The translations under genes were made by a program, and so were the position numbers. Below the pieces are notes generated by a model that had not been told where the DNA came from, ran no database searches, and saw only the letters and a program-made list of their open reading frames with translations. DNA of 64,000 nucleotides, taken from contig CAJUDE010000042.1 in NCBI GenBank assembly GCA_910585295.1, positions 21,482 to 85,481 on the forward strand, written 5' to 3'. Positions 43,310-51,233 of the stretch are shown here, piece after piece (the stretch's first letter is position 1; each line of letters begins with the position of its first letter). This DNA comes from an uncultured Lachnospiraceae bacterium. GTDB taxonomy: Bacteria > Bacillota > Clostridia > Lachnospirales > Lachnospiraceae.

Positions 43310-43758
43310 ACAGGAAGATATTATGAATGATACTGTTGGAATCCATTTAAGGTATAAGACTTGGGAAACAAGAGCAACAGGTACAAGTAATTAACAGCCA
43401 ACTCTTTACTCTAGGGCATGCAGGACTGTCCTGGTTTATGCATACCCTGTTCTGTTTTTTACAAGCTGTCGTGGCATTATCTTATACAGGCATGGAAAAT
43501 TAAGGTGGTATTATTACATAACAGCCATAAAAGCCCACATAAGCAGACAGCTTTCCTCTTTCACCACGGAAACAATAAACGGAAAATATTTATTACAACC
43601 AAGGAATATTCCAATAAAGTGTATTTGGAACATCCCTTTTTCCATGTTAGGGGCATTTCTGACGGGAATCCGCCCTGTAAACCCCCGCTTGCCCTGCAAG
43701 CGCCTACGGTAAAGGGACCCGCAGGCTCATTGGCTTTTGCCGGATGTGGAAAAATGAA
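43310..43758. other. Intergenic region without recognised gene
   Basis: Short frames are present but none has a ribosome site with a protein-like pattern. The start of a frame NDTVGIHLRYKTWETRATG (43324) may be a relic. The right end becomes the leader of the holin-like toxin. Confidence 0.4.
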
Positions 43759-43787
43759 TTGCTGGATAATTTTATGTGTGCTATAAT
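43759..43787 (+). promoter_or_regulatory. Promoter of the intact holin-like toxin
   Basis: TTGCTG (43759-43764) and TATAAT (43782-43787) are exactly 17 bases apart. The mRNA would begin near 43794 with a 65-base leader ending GAAGGGAGGTGGCGCGT before ATG. Confidence 0.7.
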
Positions 43788-43857
43788 CTTCCATAGGAGC
43801 AGTCGTGTTACAAGGTGGCAGCCTCCCTAACTTCACAGAAGAAGGGAGGTGGCGCGT

Positions 43858-43953
43858 ATGGATACATACCAGATTTTAACCCTGTTATTTTTGGGCGGTA
43901 ATTTTCTTATTGCGCTGCTTTCCTATATTGATAGGAATAACAAGCGAAAATAA
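43858..43953 (+). CDS. Holin-like (Hol_Tox) type I toxin peptide
   Basis: The 31-residue peptide reads MDTYQILTLLFLGGNFLIAL and ends with a basic tail. This is the standard layout of the putative holin-like toxin family: short polar start, one membrane helix, lysine/arginine end. GGGAGGTGG precedes ATG and a consensus promoter lies upstream. An antisense RNA promoter faces it from the right, and a shared hairpin lies between them. It is probably a membrane-depolarising toxin kept silent by the antisense RNA. Confidence 0.7.
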   Translation: MDTYQILTLLFLGGNFLIALLSYIDRNNKRK

Positions 43954-43955
43954 AT

Positions 43956-44038
43956 AAGCCTACCTTGTACTTTGCCGAGGACAGGTAGGCTTTAGCCATT
44001 CTGGGAGGTAAATCACTTTGTGTGGGCGGCTGCTCCTT
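43956..44038 (-). ncRNA. Antisense RNA antitoxin of the holin-like toxin
   Basis: On the - strand, TTGATT (44073-44068) and TATATT (44050-44045), 17 bases apart, start an RNA near 44038. It runs to the hairpin AGCCTACC/GGTAGGCT (43957-43991), which also terminates the toxin mRNA, so the two transcripts overlap at their 3' ends. Confidence 0.6.
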
Positions 44039-44257
44039 TTCTATAATATAACATTTCTGAATCCGAAAATCAACTGTATTTTTTAGGATCCGGCGAAATT
44101 ATTCTTGCTAAAATTCCCGACGCACAGCCAATAAGCAGATACCATTTTTGACGCCGTTTTTCTGTGGTTTTACGCTTTTCGGTGGGGCGGGATAAAAAGA
44201 AGAAACGCCGGAAATGCCCATAAACAAGCGCTTACAGCGTTCCATAAAGATTGATAA

Positions 44258-44375
44258 AAGCCATACCATAAAATCTTTTGGAAGGGACGCACTTTTTGGA
44301 CAGGCGGATATTTTGCATGTAGCATGGGGTGTTCCAGAAGAAATGCTGGGAAAATACATAGAAAACCAAGGATAG
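44258..44375 (+). pseudogene. tnpA: IS200/IS605 transposase TnpA, C-terminal remnant
   Basis: One frame reads KIFWKGRTFWTGGYFACSMG, the typical C-terminal beta strand region of Y1 HUH transposases; one indel later the next frame reads VPEEMLGKYIENQG and stops. The catalytic tyrosine and HUH parts are gone. It sits 17 bases before the TnpB gene, as in IS605-type elements. Confidence 0.7.
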
Positions 44376-44392
44376 AAAGGCGGCGGCACGAA

Positions 44393-45280
44393 ATGTTAAA
44401 AGCATATAAATACAGGATATACCCAAACAAAGAGCAAAAATACAGATTGCAAAAACATATGGCCGCTGCCGTTTCATTTATAACCAGGCTTTGGCATACC
44501 GCAGGGAAGGTTATGGGAATGAAAAGAAATTCGTCAGCAAAACAGATTGTAATAATTACTGCGGCAGGAAATGAAAGAAAGGGTACAGATGGCTGAAGGA
44601 AGTCGATAAATTTGCCCTGACAAACGCCATATACAATATGGATGCCGCATATCAAAAATTCCTCAAAGAGCGTGCGGGATACCCAAAGTTCAAAAGCAAG
44701 CATGATAACCATAAATGCTATACGACAAACTTCACAGATGGGAATATTGCAGTAGATTTTGAGGGTGGAAGGATAAAACTTCCAAAATTAAAGGGAGTAA
44801 GGGCAAAAGCGCATTGTGAGTTCATCGGCAAAATAAAATCTGCGGGCATATCACAAGTCCCAAGTGGAAAATATTTTGTGTCAGTGCTGGTGGAAACGGA
44901 ATATGTGGAAGCGCCATGCAGGGATAGAAATCTTTTGAGAAAAAGATAGAATAACGGCATTATAGCATATGTAAAAATGTTTTTCAATATGCTTTTTATT
45001 CAAAAATTTTATCCTAATCTGGTATCAGTCAAAGGTGGCTAAACTACAAAGACAACTTGCGCATAAAGAAAAAAGGAGCAATAACTATTACAGGCAGAAA
45101 AGGAAAATCGCACGTTGCCATGGGAAGATTGCAAATGCCAGAAAAGATTATCTGCATAAAGTTTCCCATAAGATTAGTTCTGGCTGTGGGTATCGGAATG
45201 TTGATATAAAGGATTTATCAGTAAGGTGACGCGCATGTCCAATTTGTGGAGCAAAACATGATAGGGATATCTGTAATAGC
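44393..45280 (+). pseudogene. tnpB: IS200/IS605 TnpB, multiply broken
   Basis: It starts LKAYKYRIYPNKEQKYRLQK, shifts frame near residue 27 (continuing CRFIYNQALAYRREGYGNEK), meets a TGA where GRKWKKGYRW is expected, then reads KEVDKFALTNAIYNMDAAYQ and VSVLVETEYVEAPC. A MITE end (44950-45031) interrupts it, and it resumes KVAKLQRQLAHKEKRSNNYY. After another TGA (45227) the zinc-ribbon half CPICGAKHDRD follows and the frame joins a methylase fragment. Active TnpB is an RNA-guided nuclease; this copy has lost the segment with the first catalytic aspartate. Confidence 0.85.
44950..45031 (-). repeat. Solo end of the toxin-antitoxin MITE family inside tnpB
   Basis: Read on the - strand: GACTGATACCAGATTAGGAT, then AAAATTTTTG, AAGCATATTGAAAAA, and CATATGCTATAATGCC. 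The last block equals the antitoxin promoter at 30211-30229 of the intact element, so this is a left end with promoter but no toxin. It replaces part of the tnpB coding sequence. Confidence 0.75.
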
Positions 45281-45601
45281 TCAATACTGGGTAAACCATA
45301 TGAGCCGAATGCTATGATAAAAAATGATATAGAATATATTCTTATGGAAAGAAAACCGGGCGGTTATAGAAAACCAATTGTAGGTGACGTTGTTCCTGAC
45401 CCATTTTCCGGGAGCAGAACAACTATGCTCGCAGCAATTAACACGAACAGGAACATCATTGGAATAGAAACAGAGGAATAGTATTGCCGCTCTACCATAC
45501 AGCGGTTAGAAGGTAATAGAAATTTGTTTTCTATGTACAAGGTTTCATATGTGGATTTAACCCATGAAAGGGATTATGAATGTAGTTCGGGCTCTGTTTA
45601 G
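45272..45601 (+). pseudogene. DNA methyltransferase fragment fused to TnpB end
   Basis: In the same frame as the TnpB zinc ribbon, the sequence reads LGKPYEPNAMIKNDIEYILM and ERKPGGYRKP, then DPFSGSRTTMLAAINTNRNI IGIETEE, TAG, YCRSTIQRLEGN. These are parts of an N6-adenine/N4-cytosine DNA methylase: the segment before the AdoMet motif and motif I itself (DPFxGSGTT, here with Gly to Arg). The stretch between YRKP and DPFSG is deleted. It is a prophage-type methylase relic. Confidence 0.75.
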
Positions 45602-46168
45602 TTTTCTGGTTTCACTTATAATCTAAAGTTTTCTCCCACCTTATGGCGCTCAAACCTTAAAAAAGAAATAACCGCCACTCTGCTAAACAGTGGCGGCTAT
45701 ATTCCAATAAGGTCATAGCTAAAATTTTTGAGGGGTAGAGCTATTTACTCTATGGCTTTTCCTTATTTAACTTTAATATAACATATTTAATAGTAAAATG
45801 CAAGAGGAAAAAGAGATTTTTCCAAAAAAAGAATAAAAAGACCCTTTATGAACTATTTTTTTGGAATCTGAGATTCAAAATCAGACGTTTGCATGGCTTT
45901 TAGAAAACATTCTGAATAGAAAGCTGGGATAGGCGTAATCCCCGGTTGGAAGGATAAAGATAAACTGGAAGTTATTGGTCTGGCGTTTGGGGGGAGGATG
46001 CCGTGTGGTTATGCAATATGCATAATAGGATAGGGCGGCAGGGGCAATGGAACGCCTATATTATATAAGGAAAGGATAGGCAATAAACAGCGGTGGCAAG
46101 CAGGGGCGTTTGCCAAATCTGACGAATAATTTTATCCATTGCGCCAGATATTTATCTGTTTGATGGAA
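45602..46168. other. Intergenic region holding an orphan antitoxin
   Basis: Apart from the orphan antitoxin RNA (45665-45768), no gene is seen. The right part contains the surface-protein promoter at 46169. TTATGCAATATGCATAATAG near 46014 contains the dyad TATGCAATATGCATA. Confidence 0.5.
45665..45768 (-). ncRNA. Orphan type I antitoxin RNA
   Basis: On the - strand, TTGCAT (45803-45798) and TATATT (45780-45775) have a 17-base spacer. The RNA body shares the GAGGGGTAGAGC block with the antitoxin at 30790-30891 and ends at CCGCCACT/AGTGGCGG (45672-45696). Only the last codons of a toxin (LKKK stop, 45656-45670) remain beside it, so the antitoxin has outlived its toxin. Confidence 0.55.
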
Positions 46169-46197
46169 TTGACAAATAGAAAAAAACGTGGTATCGT
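46169..46197 (+). promoter_or_regulatory. Promoter of the Ig-like surface protein
   Basis: TTGACA (46169-46174) and TATCGT (46192-46197) are 17 bases apart, 59 bases upstream of the start codon. Confidence 0.7.
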
Positions 46198-46256
46198 AGT
46201 AGACAAGACAGGAACAAAGGATGTCTAAGTATTAATAATTTAAAGGAGGATTTGTA

Positions 46257-48155
46257 ATGACAGAATTACAAGTGAAAGCCAAAAAAGGAAGCTTGAAAAA
46301 GTTTCTGGCAACATTTCTGTCTGTTTGCCTCTGCATGACTACCGTACATATGAACGGTGCTATTGCGCAGGCGGCAGGGGAAATTGGAACTGTTGCATTA
46401 AGTAAGACTTCTGCTACTGTAAAGGCAGGTGAGTCAACTGAGATTACAGCTACATTTACAGCAAAAGTCGATAAGCCAGACGATTCAGGCGATAAGCCAG
46501 ACGATTCAGGCGATAAGCCAGACGATTCAGGCGATAAGCCAGACGATTCAGGCGATAAGCCAGACGATTCAGGCAATCAATCAAAAAGAGAAACGACTGT
46601 TGAATGGTCAGTTGAGGCGAGTGGCACTGGCGTAACTGCGGTGGTAAAAGAAGGTGCGACAAATACCTCAGCAACAGTAGTTGTTTCAGCAGCGGAAACT
46701 GCAACTGGTAAAGCAACTGTAACAGTGACTGCTACAGTCGGCGAAGGAACAGCTTCTGCTAAATGTGAAGTGGCAGTAACAAATGAAGGCGGAGATAACA
46801 ACTCAGGAGATCAGCCAGGCGGAGATAACTCAGGCGACGTGGCAGTAGAAAATGTAACAATTGAAGGGTCAGCTTCTGTTGAAGTGAATAAAACTATTAC
46901 ACTTACCGCAAAAGTAGCTCCTACAAATGCTACAAATCAAACAGTAACTTGGTCTTGCAAAGATAACACAGTAGTAAGTTTAACACCAAATGGAAAAACA
47001 GTTGTTGTAAACGGTAAGAAAGTTGGCTCAACACAGGTTACAGCAGTGGTGGATGGAAAGTCAGCAACAAAGACCATTACGGTAACAGCAGCTCCTACTC
47101 CTACTCCTGTTCCAGATGTAAAGGTAACTGGAGTAACCTTAAACAAAGCAACAATTTCTTTAGTGGAAGGTAAAACAGAAAAACTTGTTGCAACCGTAGC
47201 TCCTGCTAACGCTAAAGTGAAAGACGTAACCTGGACTACTTCTAATAATAAGGCTGCGACAGTTGCAGCAGACGGTACTGTAAAAGCAGTAAAAGCTGGA
47301 AAAGCAACCATCACAGTAACAACAAAGGACGGCAATAAGACAGCAAAATGTGAAGTAACTGTAACAAAGAAGAAAGTGGCAGCAAAGAAAGTTACCCTTT
47401 CTGCAAGTAAGAACGTTTATGTAGTGGCAGGCAAGAGCATCACAATTGGCGCTGCTGTAGAGCCTGCAAATACTACTGACTCCTTGAAGTTTACGACTGA
47501 CAGCAAGGGCAGAAAAGTTGTAACTTTGAAGGCAGATAAGAAAAATAATTCTGTAAAAGTTACAACTAAGAAAGGCAAAACTGGCAAAGCAACAATCACT
47601 GCAAAAGCAGGGAAGAAATCTGCAAAAGTAACAGTAAATGTGGTGAAGAAAGCTACAAACGCAACTAAGATTACCTTAAATAAGAAGACCCTTAAGATCA
47701 ATACAGGAGCTTCCGCTGCATTACAGGCAAAACTTACACCAGCAAAAGCTACTACAGAGGTAAAATGGTCTGTTGACAAAGCTGGCAAGAAAGTTGTAAA
47801 TATCAAGAATGGTATTGTAACAGGTAAGAAAGCCGGCGTTGCAACTATTACTGCAAAAGCTGGTAAGAAGACTGCAAAATGCGTAGTTACTGTAACAAAA
47901 GCAGGCGTTAAGACCAAGCTGAAAAAGGCAAACGGGACTGTAAAAGTTAAGAAAACTCTTAAGATCACTTTAAAGGGCGATAGCAAAGACACGATTGCTT
48001 CCTGCACAACTTCTAACAAGAAGATTGCAACTGTTAAGGTTGATAAGAAAAAGAAATCTGCAACCATTACAGGTAAGAAGAAAGGTAAAGCAACTATCAC
48101 TGTAGTGACCAAGAAGGGCGCAGTTCTGACATTTAAGGCAACTGTAAAGAAATAA
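46257..48155 (+). CDS. Secreted Ig-like (Big_2) repeat surface protein
   Basis: The 632-residue protein has a signal peptide (basic KAKKGSLKKF, hydrophobic FLATFLSVCLC, cleavage likely after IAQAA). A first Ig-like strand set follows, then an acidic hinge of five KPDDSGD repeats (residues about 72-106), and then about six bacterial Ig-like domains of the Big_2 type, recognisable from ATVAPANAKVKDVTWTTSNN, AATVAADGTVKAVKAGKATI and similar. The C-terminal 250 residues are extremely lysine-rich. No LPxTG anchor is present, so it may bind the wall by charge or be released. AGGAGGATTTGTA precedes ATG. Confidence 0.88.
   Translation: MTELQVKAKKGSLKKFLATFLSVCLCMTTVHMNGAIAQAAGEIGTVALSKTSATVKAGESTEITATFTAKVDKPDDSGDKPDDSGDKPDDSGDKPDDSGDKPDDSGNQSKRETTVEWSVEASGTGVTAVVKEGATNTSATVVVSAAETATGKATVTVTATVGEGTASAKCEVAVTNEGGDNNSGDQPGGDNSGDVAVENVTIEGSASVEVNKTITLTAKVAPTNATNQTVTWSCKDNTVVSLTPNGKTVVVNGKKVGSTQVTAVVDGKSATKTITVTAAPTPTPVPDVKVTGVTLNKATISLVEGKTEKLVATVAPANAKVKDVTWTTSNNKAATVAADGTVKAVKAGKATITVTTKDGNKTAKCEVTVTKKKVAAKKVTLSASKNVYVVAGKSITIGAAVEPANTTDSLKFTTDSKGRKVVTLKADKKNNSVKVTTKKGKTGKATITAKAGKKSAKVTVNVVKKATNATKITLNKKTLKINTGASAALQAKLTPAKATTEVKWSVDKAGKKVVNIKNGIVTGKKAGVATITAKAGKKTAKCVVTVTKAGVKTKLKKANGTVKVKKTLKITLKGDSKDTIASCTTSNKKIATVKVDKKKKSATITGKKKGKATITVVTKKGAVLTFKATVKK
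46470..46574 (+). repeat. 21-bp variable-number tandem repeat, five copies
   Basis: The unit GATAAGCCAGACGATTCAGG C is repeated five times without a mismatch between 46470 and 46574. It encodes DKPDDSG and keeps frame whatever the copy number, so slippage would lengthen or shorten the hinge of the surface protein. Identical DNA, not just identical protein, points to recent expansion. Confidence 0.92.
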
Positions 48156-48292
48156 GGACAAAAAAGTAACGTATCAATAACAAAACAAATTGTATTATAG
48201 GTATTAGGTATAGTAACCCAAGAAGTATAAATTTAAGATGGCATCTGGGCAGGAAACTGTTCAGATGCCATTGTACATCCAGGAGAGAAAAA

Positions 48293-49903
48293 ATGAAACA
48301 AAAAACAAAACAGGACAGAAATGTTATGTTTGAGCTTGAGAACGCAATGGCGGCTCTATTTGTTATTGTGATGTTAGGGCTTTTCCCCCTGTTTTTTCAG
48401 GATAGTTATTTTAATATTGTAGATGCAAAAATGTTGTTCTTCTATTTTTGCAGCGCGGCTTTGATTGTTATGACTATGATATTTTCCGGAGCTGGATATT
48501 TTCAGGAGCGAAAACGAAATAAAGCTGGAACGAAAGGATGGGATTTAAAGGAGCTGGTCAAGAATATTCCTGTCACTTCCTGGTTTGCTGGGAGCTTCCT
48601 TTTATCCATTTTGATTGCCACTGTGTTTTCCGTCTATCCTGCGGAGTCATTTTATGCGACCGATGGCAGGAGGTTGGGGACAATTACATTCGTGCTTTGT
48701 ATTGTAGTATATGCAATATTAGGGAAGTTCTTAAAGCCGAATATGTGGATGGCATGGGTATTCCTGATTTCCAATAGTGTGGTAAGCCTTGTGCTGATCC
48801 TGCAGTTTTTCGGGCTGAATGTGTTCCATATGTGGGACAATATGGCGGCGGCGAGCTTAGGGATATTTGTAAGTACGATTGGAAATATTGACGCCTGTGC
48901 CACTTATTATTGTATGGTGCTTCCAGTGGGCATGGTTCTGTTCTTTCTGTCGGATGAACTGTTTTCTAAAGTGGTTTATAGCATATTTCTGATTATGGGA
49001 TTTTTTGGAGCTTTTGCAACTACGACAGAAGGTTGGTTATTAGGCGTAGGTGCGGCGTTCCTTGTGATTTTCTGGTTTTCCCTGAAAGACCATGATTCCA
49101 TCCGGCGGTTTTGTGAGTTGTGCCTGGTGTTCTGGGGAAGCTGCTTAGTTTTGAAATTGTCTTTATTGGCAAGCGCAGGGAATACGGCTTCAGTTATGCT
49201 TTATAGATTCCGTCTCTTGCCATTGCAGAATTTTATGGTAAGCTGGCATGTGCTGCTGATAGAAGGAATTTTACTAATTTTTTTGTGGTGCCTGGCAAAG
49301 TGGGCGGATAAAAAAGAATGGGAAGTTCCATACCGGGCGATCCGTATAGGTTTCTTTCTTTTGCTGGCTGTAATAGCTGCAGTTGCAGTGATATTAGCTT
49401 TGGTGGCAAATTTATCAGGGGAAAAGCAGTGGGAAGGTGCGTTTCAATGGATGAATATGTTGAAATTGCAGGATGATTTTGGAAGTAAGCGTGGAATTAT
49501 ATGGAAGCAGACCTGGGCGGCATGGAAGAAGCTTCCAATTGGAAGGAAATTTTTTGGATATGGGATTAACTGTTTCCACCAATTCCTATATCATTACCAA
49601 AGCGCAGAATTGGCAAACCATGCAGGGCGGGTGATTGACCCCCATAATGAGATTTTGCAGTTTATGTCTTTGACTGGTATTTTTGGGATGGTTTCTTATT
49701 TTGGCTTACTGATTTCTACAGCAGTGTCAGCCGGAAAAATGGTGAAAGAATATCCGGTAATGATGATGGGGGCGGCTATGGTATGGAGTTATCTGGCGCA
49801 AAGCATGGTAAACAACCCCACGGCGTTCCTTACCCCAGTACTCTTTTTACATTTAGGGATATTAAAGGGCATAGAGCGGTATTATAAGGAAAAAGGAAGT
49901 TGA
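48293..49903 (+). CDS. O-antigen ligase-like (Wzy_C) membrane protein
   Basis: The 536-residue protein has about twelve membrane helices. A large extracellular loop precedes VIDPHNEILQFMSLTGIFGM, the signature of the O-antigen ligase/Wzy polymerase superfamily, where the His of the PHNEIL motif is functionally important. GGAGAG precedes ATG. In a Gram-positive it probably ligates or polymerises a cell-surface polysaccharide or teichoic-type glycan. No glycosyltransferases lie beside it, so the substrate cannot be inferred; it follows the Ig-like surface protein by 137 bases. Confidence 0.85.
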   Translation: MKQKTKQDRNVMFELENAMAALFVIVMLGLFPLFFQDSYFNIVDAKMLFFYFCSAALIVMTMIFSGAGYFQERKRNKAGTKGWDLKELVKNIPVTSWFAGSFLLSILIATVFSVYPAESFYATDGRRLGTITFVLCIVVYAILGKFLKPNMWMAWVFLISNSVVSLVLILQFFGLNVFHMWDNMAAASLGIFVSTIGNIDACATYYCMVLPVGMVLFFLSDELFSKVVYSIFLIMGFFGAFATTTEGWLLGVGAAFLVIFWFSLKDHDSIRRFCELCLVFWGSCLVLKLSLLASAGNTASVMLYRFRLLPLQNFMVSWHVLLIEGILLIFLWCLAKWADKKEWEVPYRAIRIGFFLLLAVIAAVAVILALVANLSGEKQWEGAFQWMNMLKLQDDFGSKRGIIWKQTWAAWKKLPIGRKFFGYGINCFHQFLYHYQSAELANHAGRVIDPHNEILQFMSLTGIFGMVSYFGLLISTAVSAGKMVKEYPVMMMGAAMVWSYLAQSMVNNPTAFLTPVLFLHLGILKGIERYYKEKGS

Positions 49904-49958
49904 CTATGCAAAACTTCTGAATATAGGGAAAGAGACAGATGGAAAGGATGGAGCGGAT

Positions 49959-50735
49959 ATGCCAAAAAGCAAATCGGCCTTAAGCCTCGCCATATCCGTA
50001 GGGGAGGCTTTGTTAAAGAACGGGGGCGAGGTTTACCGTGTACAGGAAACAGTAAGCCGTATCCTGGAATCCTATGGCATTGAGGATTACCACGTGTTTG
50101 TGATTACAAATGGGATTTTTGCGACTGTCTATGAACAGAGGGAAGACGCGGGAAGCATGGTGCGCTATGTGCCAATCGGGGAAGTGAATTTAAAAAGGGT
50201 GGCGGAGATCAATCAGTTGTCCAGGGAAATCTGTGAGAGAAGGCTGAACATTCAAGAAGCGTTAGGGAAGCTGGAGCAGTGCCGGAATTCTCCCAATGAG
50301 AGGAAGCTGGCGCTGGTTTTTGCCTGTGGCGTGGGAAGCGCGGGATTCTGCTATCTTCTGGGCGGGCGCCCCTTTGACAGCCTGGTATCTTTTTTCCTGG
50401 GCGTCCTTTTGGAACTGTTTTTGCTTGCAGCATCCAGGCGTAAGGCGTCTAGGTTATTGATGAACATTCTAGGAAGCGCGCTGGTCACAGCCGGGAGCTT
50501 AAGCCTGTATGTGGCAGGCGCCGGAGCCTTATTGGACAAAACTATTATTGGCGGGATTATCCCATTAGTGCCAGGAGTGGCATTGATTACAGCTATCCGT
50601 GATTTATTTAGCGGGGATTACCTGTCTGGAAGCATCCGATTAATTGACGCGCTGCTGACAGGTATGTGTATCGCCATTGGGGTAGGCGGCGTAATGAAAC
50701 TATTTCAGACGCTGGGAGGAGGGGTGCTGTTATGA
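49959..50735 (+). CDS. Threonine/serine exporter ThrE, N-terminal-domain subunit
   Basis: The 258-residue protein matches the ThrE N-terminal family (PF06738): an amphipathic domain with AISVGEALLKNGGEVYRVQE and SYGIEDYHVFVITNGIFATV, then about five membrane helices with GGIIPLVPGVALITAIRDLF. Its stop overlaps the next start by ATGA. Together the two genes make the split form of ThrE, which exports threonine and serine by proton exchange. ATG follows a GGAAAGGATGGAGCGG site. Confidence 0.9.
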   Translation: MPKSKSALSLAISVGEALLKNGGEVYRVQETVSRILESYGIEDYHVFVITNGIFATVYEQREDAGSMVRYVPIGEVNLKRVAEINQLSREICERRLNIQEALGKLEQCRNSPNERKLALVFACGVGSAGFCYLLGGRPFDSLVSFFLGVLLELFLLAASRRKASRLLMNILGSALVTAGSLSLYVAGAGALLDKTIIGGIIPLVPGVALITAIRDLFSGDYLSGSIRLIDALLTGMCIAIGVGGVMKLFQTLGGGVLL

Positions 50736-51172
50736 TCGTGCAGATTGCCATATCTATGGCCGCCACAATTGCTTTTGCAGTTTTGTTCCATGTGCCGAAG
50801 TCGGAATATGTGTTGTGCGGCGTAAATGGAGCCATTGGATGGATGGCGTATTTATTCTGTATTTCACATGGGACAGGGGTTGTCATTGCCTCTATGTGGG
50901 CGACCCTGGTTCTGACTTTGATAGCACGGGCGCTTTCTGCCATTCGGAAAATGCCAAGCACAGTATTTTTAGTGACAGGTATCTTTACGCTGGTGCCGGG
51001 AGCAGGGATTTATTATACCTCCTATTACCTTATTATGAACGACCTAGTGCAGTCCATGGCAAAGGGGATTGAGACTTTTAAAATTGCAGGGGCAATTGTG
51101 CTGGGCATGGTATTTGGGCTGATGCTCCCACAAAGTTGGTTTAACCAGTTAGGGAAAATAGGGAAAAAATAA
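50732..51172 (+). CDS. Threonine/serine exporter ThrE_2 subunit
   Basis: ATG 50732 overlaps the previous stop and has GGGAGGAGGGG upstream. The 146-residue protein has four to five membrane helices and the pattern VFLVTGIFTLVPGAGIYYTS, typical of the ThrE_2 (DUF3815) family, the C-terminal half of full-length ThrE. Coupled translation with the DUF1212-type gene supports a 1:1 complex. Confidence 0.9.
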   Translation: MIVQIAISMAATIAFAVLFHVPKSEYVLCGVNGAIGWMAYLFCISHGTGVVIASMWATLVLTLIARALSAIRKMPSTVFLVTGIFTLVPGAGIYYTSYYLIMNDLVQSMAKGIETFKIAGAIVLGMVFGLMLPQSWFNQLGKIGKK

Positions 51173-51233
51173 TAGCTGCAGAAAAAAGCAGCACACCAAC
51201 ACGCAACCATGCTGGCATACTGCATCTATTTTC

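Noticed and set aside
46232..46716. Antisense open frames across the surface-protein repeat (repeating proline/serine or leucine-rich peptides)
   Set aside because: They are produced by the 21-bp VNTR being a multiple of three and free of stops in several frames; no ribosome site and no protein-like pattern outside the repeat.
48239..48275. Hairpin GGCATCTG/CAGATGCC as terminator of the surface-protein gene
   Set aside because: No T-run follows; it is 80 bases from the stop and close to the next ribosome site, so its role is unclear.
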